Shown here: positions 24,943 to 34,058 of the stretch, in pieces
How positions within the stretch are numbered: the stretch's first letter is position 1
Layout of the letters: each line of letters begins with the position of its first letter
Program-made: the position numbers and the translations under genes
The notes under the pieces: model-generated
What the model was told of the DNA's origin: nothing
Seen by the model: the letters and a program-made list of their open reading frames with translations, nothing else
Database searches by the model: none
Source of the DNA: Candidatus Schekmanbacteria bacterium
GTDB taxonomy: Bacteria > CSSED10-310 > JACPHN01
Assembly (NCBI GenBank): GCA_016188575.1
Contig: JACPHN010000124.1
Span: 53,908-117,907 of the forward strand
Direction: 5' to 3'
Length of the DNA: 64,000 nt

Positions 24943-27786
24943 GTGCGGAACGGTTCATGCAAGGTGGAAAAGCGAGGCTGCGCGCGGTTGGTGCTCCTGG
25001 CATGCGTGGGGGTGGTCTGCTGTTGGTGGGCCCCGCGAGCGGGCGCGGCGCCCGCTGACTGGTGGCACGACGGCTGGCCGTACCGCATCCGCGTTGAAGG
25101 TGCCGCGAGCGCGGTCATGTCGGCCAGCATCGACTTCGGCGCGGCGCTCGAGCGGGTCGGACGCGCCCAGTCCCTGCTCGATCTGCGCTCGCTGCGCGTC
25201 GTTCCGTATCGCGGCGAGGCGGTGTTGTCGGGACCGTTGGCGTTTGCAGAGACCTACTCAACCGTGCTGGAGGACGGTGAGCTCCCGCGCATCGGCGACG
25301 CTGGTGGGCCGATCAACTGGACGGTCAACGACGGTGAGGCGGCAGCCGACGCGACCCGCGCTGCGGCCGGGAACAGCTCGTTGCGCGTCTTCATCGAAAA
25401 CGTGGCGGGCGGATACGGCTATCCCGGAGTCGAGCTTCACATCGATGAGGCGGACTCCCGAGCGGACTGGAGTCGGTACGAGTCGCTCATCTATGACGTG
25501 TGGCCCGAAGTCAATGAGTCGGCGCGGGACCAGGCGCCCGACCTGTACTGGCTGAAGGTTTATGGCGCATGCGCCGGCAGCTCCGTGACTCAGGGCGGGC
25601 CGCCGCTGGCGCTGGACCAGTGGAATCCGGCGAGCGTTTCACTGCGACCGCTGGACCGGTGTTGGCCGGATGACGGCCTCGACCTGTCCTCCGTTACCCG
25701 CGTCGAGCTGCATACCCGTGACAACGATACCGTCGACGGCAATGGCGGCCTGTGGGACGACGGCGACACCCTGACGCTGTGGCTCGATGAGGTCCGCCTC
25801 GTCGATCAGAATGAAGGTACCATGCGCTGGAAATCGCTGGCGGGGGCAGATTGTTACTACGTGTATTTCGACGTCCTGGAGCACGAAGGACACGCGGCGC
25901 CCGAGCTCGATCGCGGTCTCCAGGCGGCCGACGGCTTCGCCGCGGCCGCGGAGCCCGAGGTCGGGGGCTACTTCCACGTGATCTCAAATGCCACCGCAGA
26001 TGCCGGCCTGGCGATCTGGACCGCTCCCTCAACCGAGAAGATCTTGCCCGCCATGGCGGCACCGGTCGCGTCCGCACCCTTGCGCATCGCCGCCGCGCGC
26101 GGCGAGTTCGAACCATTCCAACTGGTGCTTCGCTCCGCGCTGGGCGGAGATGTGATCGTCTCGGCGAGCGCTTTTGCCGGAGCCTCCGGCACCATCCCGG
26201 CGCCGCGAATCGCCCGCGTCGACTACGTCCCGATCAGCTCCGTGGGCGATCAATACGATCGCCTCGGCCTCTGGCCCGATCCCTTGTGGCCGCTCGACGA
26301 CAACGCCGTGGTCACGCTGCCTGCCGGAAGCAACCAGCCGTTGTGGTTTACCTTGCGCGTTCCCTGGGACGCGCCGGCGGGCGAATACGCGGCGACAGTC
26401 ACCATCGGGGCGGCCGTCGTTCCCGTCACTTTGGAAGTATGGGACTTTGCCCTACCGCGTCAAATCCACCTCGCCTCCGAGTGGGGGTTCGATTGGAGCC
26501 AGGTAGTCGAGCTCTATCGCGGCACCATCTCGGACTCCGTGGAGCCGTGTTACTGGGACGTCGTCGACGCGCTCAAGCAGCAGCTCATCGACCATCGCCT
26601 CATTCCGAAAGGAGTGGCCTGGCCTGCCGGCTTGAACTATCCCGGAGGCGTCGAGTACGACTGCGCGGGTCACCTCGAGCCAGACGCCTGGGGTGCATGG
26701 GACTTCGCGACCCTGGCCGGTCGCTACGTCAACGGCCTGGACAACTTCAACGGCGGCGTGGGCTTTCCTACTTTTCTCGCCCTCGGCCCGACGTCCAACT
26801 GGCCACCCGACAGCCTGCCCTACGCCTTCTGCGGAGAGGCTCGCGGCGGCGTCCTCGGTTCCGACTCGTACCAGGCGGCGCTCGCCTCGTACCTGGTGGC
26901 GCTCAACGCCTACCTGGAGCAGAGCGGATATGCGGCCGGAGCGTACTACCACATTGTGAACGAGCCGCAGACCGACGATGACTACGCCACCACCGGCATG
27001 ATCTCGGCATTTGTGCGCGCGCGGGCGCCCCAGCTTCGGCAGATGGTGAGCGAGCAAGTCGAAGCGTCGATCTACCAATACCCCGGAGCGAAGATCGACA
27101 TCTGGATGCCGACCATTTCGAGCTACGAGGTCACAAAAAGCCAGGACCGGCAACGCGATTACAACGAACAAGTTTGGTGGTATTATTTGTATGGCGATGA
27201 CCCGCCATTGCCGAATCCGATTCTCATGGGCCATCCGGGCATGGAGGCGCGGATTACGCCCTGGCTCGCCTGGCGTGAACGGGTCGATGGCTTGCTCCAC
27301 TACAGCACCACGGATTGGAGCAAGAATCCGTGGGTGACGCCAAACGTCACGGGGCAAGACAACGGAGATGGATTCTTGTTCTATCCGCCGCGCAAGGATG
27401 GCGGTGGCGTCGAGGCGTGTGGAGAGAATGGCAACAGACTGGTTCCTTCGCTCCGCTGGGAACAGCTCCGAGACGGGATGGAGGACTACGAGTACTTGTG
27501 GCTGCTGGCAGGAGGCAAGCCTCAGGTGGGTGTGGTGAACGACGCGGACAGCTTCGTCTCGCGCCTGGTCGGCTCGCGAACCCGGTTCAGTCATGTGCCG
27601 ACAGACCTCGCCGAGACGAGGTCGGCGCTGGCAGCAGCGCTCGCCTCGCCCAGCCCGGCGGTTCCGGCAGCCCCATGGCCGCTCGTCGCAGTCGCCGCCG
27701 CCATTGCCCTCGCGCTGGCACCGGCGCGCTTGCATCCGGGACCGGCATCGCGCATAATGCGGATTTTCCGCAAGGATGACCAATAG
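24943..27786 (+). CDS. Exported DUF4091 / GH123-like protein with C-terminal membrane anchor
   Basis: The protein has 947 residues from GTG 24943, preceded by GAGGAAGG. A signal peptide (RLVLLACVGVVCCWWAPRAGA) is followed by WWHDGWPYRIRV, typical of surface proteins with DUF2341-like starts. A beta-sandwich region resembling a carbohydrate-binding module lies at about residues 100-260. After that comes a GH123-like N-domain and TIM-barrel (FALPRQIHLASEWGFDW, YYHIVNEPQTDDDY, GLLHYSTTDWSKNPW) with the family C-terminal signature LRWEQLRDGMEDYEYLWLL. One hydrophobic helix near the end precedes a short basic tail. The likely role is hydrolysis or binding of a polysaccharide at the cell surface. 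Confidence 0.75.
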   Translation: MRNGSCKVEKRGCARLVLLACVGVVCCWWAPRAGAAPADWWHDGWPYRIRVEGAASAVMSASIDFGAALERVGRAQSLLDLRSLRVVPYRGEAVLSGPLAFAETYSTVLEDGELPRIGDAGGPINWTVNDGEAAADATRAAAGNSSLRVFIENVAGGYGYPGVELHIDEADSRADWSRYESLIYDVWPEVNESARDQAPDLYWLKVYGACAGSSVTQGGPPLALDQWNPASVSLRPLDRCWPDDGLDLSSVTRVELHTRDNDTVDGNGGLWDDGDTLTLWLDEVRLVDQNEGTMRWKSLAGADCYYVYFDVLEHEGHAAPELDRGLQAADGFAAAAEPEVGGYFHVISNATADAGLAIWTAPSTEKILPAMAAPVASAPLRIAAARGEFEPFQLVLRSALGGDVIVSASAFAGASGTIPAPRIARVDYVPISSVGDQYDRLGLWPDPLWPLDDNAVVTLPAGSNQPLWFTLRVPWDAPAGEYAATVTIGAAVVPVTLEVWDFALPRQIHLASEWGFDWSQVVELYRGTISDSVEPCYWDVVDALKQQLIDHRLIPKGVAWPAGLNYPGGVEYDCAGHLEPDAWGAWDFATLAGRYVNGLDNFNGGVGFPTFLALGPTSNWPPDSLPYAFCGEARGGVLGSDSYQAALASYLVALNAYLEQSGYAAGAYYHIVNEPQTDDDYATTGMISAFVRARAPQLRQMVSEQVEASIYQYPGAKIDIWMPTISSYEVTKSQDRQRDYNEQVWWYYLYGDDPPLPNPILMGHPGMEARITPWLAWRERVDGLLHYSTTDWSKNPWVTPNVTGQDNGDGFLFYPPRKDGGGVEACGENGNRLVPSLRWEQLRDGMEDYEYLWLLAGGKPQVGVVNDADSFVSRLVGSRTRFSHVPTDLAETRSALAAALASPSPAVPAAPWPLVAVAAAIALALAPARLHPGPASRIMRIFRKDDQ

Positions 27787-27928
27787 GGATGCCGGCCTTC
27801 AGGCCGGCGACATGTTTGGGCGGGGTTTGGACCCCGCCCAAACCACCGCTGAGACCCCGGCCTTCAGGCCGGGGTTCCGCGGCGATTCCGCCCTGAAGGG
27901 CGGGGTTTCGGACCGGCTGACGAATGGA
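27786..27928. repeat. Cluster of four consecutive hairpins
   Basis: The hairpins are GCCGGCCT/AGGCCGGC (27791 on), a perfect 12-bp stem TTTGGGCGGGGT/ACCCCGCCCAAA with a TTGG loop (27815-27842), CCCCGGCCT/AGGCCGGGG (about 27855-27874) and CCGCCCT/AGGGCGG (about 27888-27903). The end of the cluster (27894-27928) has an exact inverted copy at 60075-60109. It lies between the DUF4091 stop and greA. Confidence 0.8.
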
Positions 27929-27960
27929 CGACATAGATTGATTGGAGGAAGGGCTACAGG

Positions 27961-28467
27961 ATGGCGACGTTCATGACGAGGAAAGCCTATCAGCACCTGA
28001 AAAAACGCATGGACGAGATTGCCCGGCTCACGGGCAAAGGCGGCGAGCTGACCAAGGAGATCGGCAAGGCGGCCTCCTTCGGCGATCTGTCAGAAAACGC
28101 GGAGTGGGTCATGGCTCGCGAGCACCGCGACCGGCTGCTGACCGAGGCGGAGAGCATCCGCGGGCGATTGTCGGCCGTCGAATTCATCGATGATTGGAAA
28201 GTCGATACCGACAAGGTACGTGTCGGGACGCGAGTGACCTTGCTCGATCTCAACACCAGCGAGGAGCGCGTCTTCCAGATCCTGGGCAGCGACGATACGC
28301 CGTTCTATGACGGGGCGATCTCGGCGAGCTCGCCAATAGCCCGCGGGCTTCTTGGCAAGGCCGAAGGCGACGAGGTAGAAGTGGAAGTTCCAGCAGGGAC
28401 ACGAAACTTCGAGATTCTGTCGATCGAGTGGTTCAGCGAGTCCCCGGCCGGCTCCAAACAGCGCTGA
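27961..28467 (+). CDS. greA: Transcript cleavage factor GreA
   Basis: The protein has 168 residues. The N-terminal antiparallel coiled coil carries the acidic tip GDLSENAEW (canonical DLSENAEY), and the C-terminal FKBP-like domain contains VRVGTRVTLLDL, SSPIARGLLGKAEGDEVEVEVPAG and FEILSI. It enters the RNA polymerase secondary channel to restart backtracked complexes. The 3' end overlaps the convergent deacetylase-like gene by 35 bp. Confidence 0.9.
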   Translation: MATFMTRKAYQHLKKRMDEIARLTGKGGELTKEIGKAASFGDLSENAEWVMAREHRDRLLTEAESIRGRLSAVEFIDDWKVDTDKVRVGTRVTLLDLNTSEERVFQILGSDDTPFYDGAISASSPIARGLLGKAEGDEVEVEVPAGTRNFEILSIEWFSESPAGSKQR

Positions 28468-30442
28468 CGATTCGACCACCAGGATCGGTGATCCGGGTCA
28501 CGCGGCACGGCGCGGCGGCGGCGTCGCTCAGGGCGCCGAGAACCCAGAGGCCGAGGCCGGCCGCGCGAGCGGCGTCGTCGAAGTCGCACCCGGTGATCGT
28601 GCCCCTCGCGTCCCGGAGCAGGCGTGCTCGCGACGTGCGGCCCGCACGAGCGAGCGCCGCGACCTCGGCGCCGCTGAGAAAGAGCGCACCCGGTAGCTTG
28701 GCGAGCGCGGCGAGGGCGGCCTGAGCGTCGGTCCAGGCGCGCCTGCCGGCCAGCGTACCCGGGTGCCAGAGCCACACGGCAAGTTGCCCGCCATGAGCAC
28801 CCAGATCCGCGAATTGCGCGGACCGCTCGACCACATAGCGGAAATAGTCGACGTTCGAAATGTCGGCGGCGTCGCCCGGATCGGCGGCGGGTGCCGGGAT
28901 GAACGCCAGGGCTTGGGCCGTAACGCCGGTGAGCCTCAGGTCGTCCCGCCGGGTCCGCGCCGCGACCTCCAGCCGGGTCCACTGCACGCGGGTGCGCAAC
29001 CCTGATTGCTGCGTTTGCATGGCTTCGGCCGGGGACTCCAGCGGTGCATCCAGCACCACCTCGAAGCCCGCGCTCGCCAGGCTGCTCACGGCGCCGCACC
29101 GGGTCTCGTCGGCTCCCCAACTCTCGGTGCGCAATGATCGACTCCCCACTTCGGAAGGCGGCTCGGCGATGCCGAGAAGCTGATCCGCCAGGGCGAGGTC
29201 AGCGCGGACGAGCCCGGCGCCGCAGATCATGTCGGCGGCGTAGAGCTGCCCTTTTGCGGAATGCGGTGACACTTCGTGACCGGCGGCGCGCAAGCGCGCC
29301 ACGAGCTCGGGATTTGCCGCGGCCACCAAGCCGACAAAATAGAAGGAACCCCGTGCCGTGAGCGCCTGCAGCAGCGCCGCGAGGTCTGCGGCCGCCAGTG
29401 CCTGAAAGTTGCGGTCCTCATCGTGCACGTCGCCACTCACCATCACGGCGAGACGCCCGGGCGCGCCGTCGCGGACGGGCACCGACCAGCGGCTCGCCAC
29501 TTGCAATCCGCGAACCTCATAGAGTGCCCCGCGTACCAGCGCCGCCATGAGCTGCCTCGCGGCCGCTGCCGCGCGCCCATCGGTGATCGGCGCCGCCGCG
29601 GATTCGCGAGACACGGGCCGAGACGCAACTCCGTACGCGCACGCGTTTCCCAGGCTCCACGGCAAGCCGACCACCAACCCCCGTCCGACCCGGTGCTCGT
29701 AGATCGTCGGCAGCGGCACCGCTCGGGGCGGCGACCCGGCCGCATCTGGCTGGTACGCTTCCGCGACAATCCGCGCACCGCGCCGCGCCAGGGGCCGCGT
29801 CAGCGTTGAGGTCCCGATCCCCGCGGGCAGCCAAAGCCCGTCATTTCGCATCAGGGGACCGAGCAGCGTGCCGGGGGCGGTAACCCGCGGGTATGCTTGC
29901 GCGAACCGGCGCGAGCGCACCGCACCGCCGGCGGTGCGGCGCACCAACGCATACCCGGTCAGCTCGGCGGGCAAACCGCAGCCGTCGAAACAGCTCAAGA
30001 TGAGGATGCCGCCGCCGCGGACATAGCGCCCCAGCAGCGCGTGGCTGACTGTCGGCGGGACCACGGAGTCGATAATCACCAGATCAGGAGCGCCGCGGCC
30101 GATCTCGCCCATACGATCGACCGCGAGCGCCGTCACCTCGGCATCGGTCGCAGAGAAGGCCGCTGACCAGTCCCAATAGACGGGGTCGCGGGCGTAGGCT
30201 TCCGGCGTCGCGGGGATTGCTCCCGCGGCGGAGACGGCTCCCGATGTGACAATGGCGATCCGTGCCGAGCTGCCTTCCACACTCGCAGCAGGCTGTGCTG
30301 CCGCTGCCGGCATAGCGGTGACGCCCGCCCCGAGCACAAGCGCTGCCAGCAGCGTCCGCGCCCGCAGGAAGACGCATGCTCCACTTCCCGCCGCCCGCCG
30401 CCGCAACCGGCCACGGGCACCTCCGCACCATTCGCTTGACAT
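28433..30442 (-). CDS. Exported polysaccharide-deacetylase-like protein
   Basis: The protein has 669 residues from ATG 30442, with GGCGGAGAGCG upstream. A signal segment (TLLAALVLGAGVTAMPAAAA) is followed by a region like a glutamine-amidotransferase or BPL-N fold (LVIIDSVVPPTVSHALLGRYVRGGGILIL). A NodB-like barrel follows, with MVSGDVHDEDRNF in place of TFDDG and the metal-site motif GHEVSPHS. Zinc-binding residues seem present, so it may remove acetyl groups from envelope glycans; the distance from characterised enzymes is large. A late segment (YFRYVVERSAQF) would be the barrel end. Confidence 0.6.
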   Translation of the reverse strand: MSSEWCGGARGRLRRRAAGSGACVFLRARTLLAALVLGAGVTAMPAAAAQPAASVEGSSARIAIVTSGAVSAAGAIPATPEAYARDPVYWDWSAAFSATDAEVTALAVDRMGEIGRGAPDLVIIDSVVPPTVSHALLGRYVRGGGILILSCFDGCGLPAELTGYALVRRTAGGAVRSRRFAQAYPRVTAPGTLLGPLMRNDGLWLPAGIGTSTLTRPLARRGARIVAEAYQPDAAGSPPRAVPLPTIYEHRVGRGLVVGLPWSLGNACAYGVASRPVSRESAAAPITDGRAAAAARQLMAALVRGALYEVRGLQVASRWSVPVRDGAPGRLAVMVSGDVHDEDRNFQALAAADLAALLQALTARGSFYFVGLVAAANPELVARLRAAGHEVSPHSAKGQLYAADMICGAGLVRADLALADQLLGIAEPPSEVGSRSLRTESWGADETRCGAVSSLASAGFEVVLDAPLESPAEAMQTQQSGLRTRVQWTRLEVAARTRRDDLRLTGVTAQALAFIPAPAADPGDAADISNVDYFRYVVERSAQFADLGAHGGQLAVWLWHPGTLAGRRAWTDAQAALAALAKLPGALFLSGAEVAALARAGRTSRARLLRDARGTITGCDFDDAARAAGLGLWVLGALSDAAAAPCRVTRITDPGGRIVSAVWSRPGTR

Positions 30443-30502
30443 CGCTCTCCGCCTCGCTGTACACGGCATATTCTACGGAATCTGGAGGGCGAGCTCAACA
30501 GG

Positions 30503-30808
30503 ATGTCTGACAGCAATATCGTCGCATCGTGTCCCGAGGGGGCAACGGTCTTGATCCGGCTGCGCCCCAAGGCAGGGCGTTTTGCGGTGTGCGGGATCCT
30601 GGACGGCGCGCTGGAGATCGCCGTGCCGGCGCCGCCCGTCGACGGCCAAGCCAACGCGGCCTGCCGGCGTTACCTGTCAAAGCTGCTAGGGGTGCCCCAG
30701 TCCCGCGTCCTGCTCAGGACCGGAGAGCGCTCCCGCCACAAGTTATTTCTAATTCAGGGCGTTCGTGCCGACGAAGCACAGAAGAGACTCGAGGAGAATA
30801 TGGAATGA
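30503..30808 (+). CDS. YggU/DUF167 family protein
   Basis: The protein has 101 residues with the family signature VRLRPKAGR...LEIAVPAPPVDGQANAACRRYLSKLLGVPQSRVLLRTGERSRHKL. The structure of the family is known but its function is not. It begins an overlapping operon: its stop overlaps the next ATG by four bases (ATGA, 30805-30808). Confidence 0.9.
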   Translation: MSDSNIVASCPEGATVLIRLRPKAGRFAVCGILDGALEIAVPAPPVDGQANAACRRYLSKLLGVPQSRVLLRTGERSRHKLFLIQGVRADEAQKRLEENME

Positions 30809-31596
30809 GACTGCCCGCGGCAATCGCCGGCTCCGTTTTCGCTGCATTCGCCACCGCCTTTGTCCTGACGACGAGCGCCGACGCGTGGCCGGAGGCGATC
30901 CATCTGCAGATCGTTGTGGACGCCTCACTGCTTACGCCGCCCGCGCTCAAGGGGATTCTTCAGGACCACTTCGACAAGCTCCGCGAGGGATCCATCGACC
31001 CCGACCGGAAGCTGAAGGATTTCAAGAATCACTACTTCTATCCGGGGGGCGAAAAAGGCGAGGGACCTCGCGAGATCGGAAAACTCGCTCAGGAAGCGAA
31101 GACGGCGCTGGACAAGCACCAGCCTATGGCGGACGTCGTGTATCGGCTCGGCCTGCTCGGCCACTACATCGCGGACCTGTACAATCCGCTCGCAACGGGC
31201 GAAGCCGACCCGAACGAGGCCAAGTATTACGGCGAGTTTCTTAAATTCACGGCCGCCAACCTGCGTAACTTCCGCATCCGCTTTCAGGGCTACGAACGCG
31301 ACACCGACCTGCAGCCTGCGGTGACCGCCCGAGCAGTAGCCAGTGCGCAGTTCTCGAACCGCTTCTACGGCAACGTCAAGGAGTCGTTCACCAGGCGCGA
31401 AGGCGGTTTCTATACCGCGGACTACTTCGGACCCCAATCCGTGCCCTTCGGGGTGGCCTCGATCTGCTACTCGCGCGCCGTGAGCGACGTCGCCAAGGCG
31501 TGGTACAGCATCTGGTCGCACGCCGGAGGAGACATGACGGGTGCGCCGCTCGCCGCGGCGCCGCTGACGACCAAGACCGTGAGCAATACGCGATGA
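30805..31596 (+). CDS. Exported zinc-dependent phospholipase C / P1-nuclease-like protein
   Basis: The protein has 263 residues. Signal-peptide cleavage after ADA leaves Trp as residue 1 and His at position 6 (WPEAIH), the arrangement by which P1 nuclease and bacterial PLC bind their third zinc through the N-terminal Trp. LGLLGHYIADLYNPL supplies the HxxxD pair typical of the fold. Not all other ligands could be placed, so activity is inferred. It may act in the periplasm on nucleic acid or phospholipid. It overlaps both the DUF167 gene and lon. Confidence 0.65.
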   Translation: MRLPAAIAGSVFAAFATAFVLTTSADAWPEAIHLQIVVDASLLTPPALKGILQDHFDKLREGSIDPDRKLKDFKNHYFYPGGEKGEGPREIGKLAQEAKTALDKHQPMADVVYRLGLLGHYIADLYNPLATGEADPNEAKYYGEFLKFTAANLRNFRIRFQGYERDTDLQPAVTARAVASAQFSNRFYGNVKESFTRREGGFYTADYFGPQSVPFGVASICYSRAVSDVAKAWYSIWSHAGGDMTGAPLAAAPLTTKTVSNTR

Positions 31597-34058
31597 TCGA
31601 AGCGAACGACACGGACGAAGAGGACGACGAGGAAGAAGGCGTAGAAGAAATCGAGGTCGCCCGCGACATCGACATTCCGGAAGTCTTGCCGGTATTGCCG
31701 GTGCGCGACGTGGTGATCTTCCCGGTGATGATCTTCCCGCTTTACGTTGGCCGGCCCATGAGCATTGCGGCGGTCCACGGCGCCGTCGATTCAAACCGGA
31801 TGCTGGTTCTGGTCACCCAGAAGTCGCCCGACGTCGACGTGCCCGAGGAAAAGGACCTCTACACGACGGGATGCGTGGCGCTGATCATGCGCCTGCTGCA
31901 GCAGTCTGATGGGCGGCTCAAGCTCCTCGTGCACGGTCTGAGACGTGCCCAGATCCTCCATTACCTGGGCAAGGAGCCCATGCTCAGCGCCCGCGTCCGT
32001 CCGATCGACGACCAGGAGGACGAAAACGAGCCGCTGGCGCCGGAGACGGAGGCGCTTGTCCGCGCCGTGAAGGACTCGCTCCTCAAGGCCGTCGCGCTCG
32101 GCAAGCTCATTCACCCCGATATCGTCAAGATCGCCGCGAACATCAACACACCGGGGAGCCTGGCCGACCTGGTAGCGGCGAACCTGCAGCTCGAGGTTGC
32201 GGAAGCTCAGGCGATCCTGGAATCCGTGGACGGTGTCGGCCGCCTGCAAAAGGTCAATGCGTACCTGATGAAGGAGCTCGAGGTCCTCACCGTTCAGCAC
32301 GAGATCCAGTCCAAGACGCAAGAGGGTATCGAGCGAACCCAACGGGAGTATTTCCTGCGGCAACAGCTCAAGGCGATCCAGGAGCAGCTCGGAGAAGGCG
32401 ACGATCGCCGTGAGGAGATCGGCGAGTATCGGACAAAGATCAACGCGGCGCCGCTGACCGAGGAGGCCAAGGATGTAGCGGACAAACAGCTCGGGCGTTT
32501 GGAGCGAATGCACCCGGATTCGGCGGAGGCCGGCATCGTCCGAACGTATCTCGACTGGATCATCGAGCTTCCGTGGACGCGATTTTCTGAGGACCAGCTC
32601 GACCTCGACGCCGTGCTGAAGGTGCTCAACGAGGATCACTACGATCTCACCGAAGTCAAGGAACGAATCATGGAGCAGCTTGCCGTGCGCAAGCTCAATC
32701 CCACGGGCAAGGCGCCCATCCTGTGCTTCGTCGGGCCTCCCGGCGTGGGCAAGACCAGCCTCGGGCGATCGATCGCGCGCGCCATGAACCGGAAGTTCGT
32801 GCGCATGAGCCTCGGTGGTATCCGCGACGAAGCGGAGATCCGCGGACATCGGCGCACCTACGTGGGCGCACTGCCGGGCCGAATTATCCAGGGAATTCGC
32901 CAGTCCGGCACGGGCAATCCCGTGTTCATGCTCGACGAGGTGGACAAGATCGGCGCGGATTTCCGCGGTGATCCGAGCAGCGCGCTGCTCGAGGCTCTCG
33001 ATCCCGAGCAAAACAGCGAATTTCGCGATCACTACCTCGAGGTCCCGTTCGATCTCTCCAAGGTCATGTTCATCACCACCGCGAACCTGCTCGACCCCAT
33101 TCAGCCGGCGTTTCGCGATCGCATGGAGACCATTCGCCTGAGTGGTTACACGGAAGAGGAGAAGCTACACATCGCGCGGCGTCACCTCCTGCCCAAGCAA
33201 CTGGGTGAAAAGGGGCTTTCAGAGAAGCTGCTGTCCATCAGCGACGCGGCAATCGAGAAGATCACGCGGGAATACACGCGCGAAGCAGGCTTACGCAATC
33301 TCGAGCGGCAACTGGCGACCGTGTGCCGGCGCGTCGCCATGCGCGTGGCCAAGGGCTACCAGCGGCGCACGAACGTGACGGCGTCGGCGGTGAGCACGTA
33401 TCTCAAGGCGCCGCCGTACGTCGAGCCGGAGGTGGATGAGGTCGACGAGGTGGGAGTGGCGACGGGGCTCGCCTACACCGAGGCCGGCGGGACTTCGATG
33501 ACCATCGAAGCGACCGCCATGAAGGGAACCGGGAAACTGACGTTGACGGGGCAGCTCGGCGACGTCATGAAGGAATCGGCGCAAGCAGCACTGAGCTGGG
33601 TGCGTTCGCGGGCCGAGGTGCTCGGCATCGACGCGAACTTTGACGGGATGGATATCCACGTTCACGTGCCCGAGGGGGCGGTGCCCAAGGACGGCCCCAG
33701 CGCGGGTGTCACGCTTTGCACGGCGCTGGTGAGCTTGTTGACCGGGGTGCCGGTCAAGAAGAAAGTGGCGATGACGGGCGAGGTTACGCTGCGCGGCAGG
33801 GTACTGCGAATCGGCGGCGTAAAAGAAAAGGTGCTCGCGGCACGGCGCGCGGACTGCCGAACCGTGCTGTTGCCGCTGTCGAACAAGACGGACGTGGAGG
33901 ATTTGCCCCAGTTCGTCACCAAGCAGATGACCTTTCAGTATGTGAATCGCGTCGACGAGGTGCTGGCGGCAGCGCTCGCGGCGCCGCTCGCGGATCGGAA
34001 GAAGCGCGGTGAAACCCCACCCGCCCGCCGGACCTCACGGCGAGCAGGCGTTTCTTGA
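31593..34058 (+). CDS. lon: ATP-dependent protease Lon
   Basis: The protein has 821 residues from ATG 31593, overlapping the previous stop (ATGA). The N-terminal substrate domain begins after an acidic stretch (TDEEDDEEEGVEEIE). The AAA+ domain has Walker A GPPGVGKT (about 381-388) and Walker B VFMLDEVDKI. The protease domain has Ser about 702 in PKDGPSAG and Lys about 744 in GGVKEK. It degrades misfolded and regulatory proteins. The acidic N-terminal extension is unusual. An earlier in-frame ATG at 31500 lies inside the upstream gene and is not favoured. Confidence 0.97.
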   Translation: MIEANDTDEEDDEEEGVEEIEVARDIDIPEVLPVLPVRDVVIFPVMIFPLYVGRPMSIAAVHGAVDSNRMLVLVTQKSPDVDVPEEKDLYTTGCVALIMRLLQQSDGRLKLLVHGLRRAQILHYLGKEPMLSARVRPIDDQEDENEPLAPETEALVRAVKDSLLKAVALGKLIHPDIVKIAANINTPGSLADLVAANLQLEVAEAQAILESVDGVGRLQKVNAYLMKELEVLTVQHEIQSKTQEGIERTQREYFLRQQLKAIQEQLGEGDDRREEIGEYRTKINAAPLTEEAKDVADKQLGRLERMHPDSAEAGIVRTYLDWIIELPWTRFSEDQLDLDAVLKVLNEDHYDLTEVKERIMEQLAVRKLNPTGKAPILCFVGPPGVGKTSLGRSIARAMNRKFVRMSLGGIRDEAEIRGHRRTYVGALPGRIIQGIRQSGTGNPVFMLDEVDKIGADFRGDPSSALLEALDPEQNSEFRDHYLEVPFDLSKVMFITTANLLDPIQPAFRDRMETIRLSGYTEEEKLHIARRHLLPKQLGEKGLSEKLLSISDAAIEKITREYTREAGLRNLERQLATVCRRVAMRVAKGYQRRTNVTASAVSTYLKAPPYVEPEVDEVDEVGVATGLAYTEAGGTSMTIEATAMKGTGKLTLTGQLGDVMKESAQAALSWVRSRAEVLGIDANFDGMDIHVHVPEGAVPKDGPSAGVTLCTALVSLLTGVPVKKKVAMTGEVTLRGRVLRIGGVKEKVLAARRADCRTVLLPLSNKTDVEDLPQFVTKQMTFQYVNRVDEVLAAALAAPLADRKKRGETPPARRTSRRAGVS

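Noticed and set aside
26452..27783. 443-codon minus-strand frame under the DUF4091 gene
   Set aside because: The plus strand has a full recognisable protein; the minus frame has no homology-like features.
31791..33032. Long open frame opposite lon (413 codons, minus strand)
   Set aside because: It mirrors the codon structure of lon, has no recognisable protein pattern and no ribosome site; a GC-rich antisense shadow.
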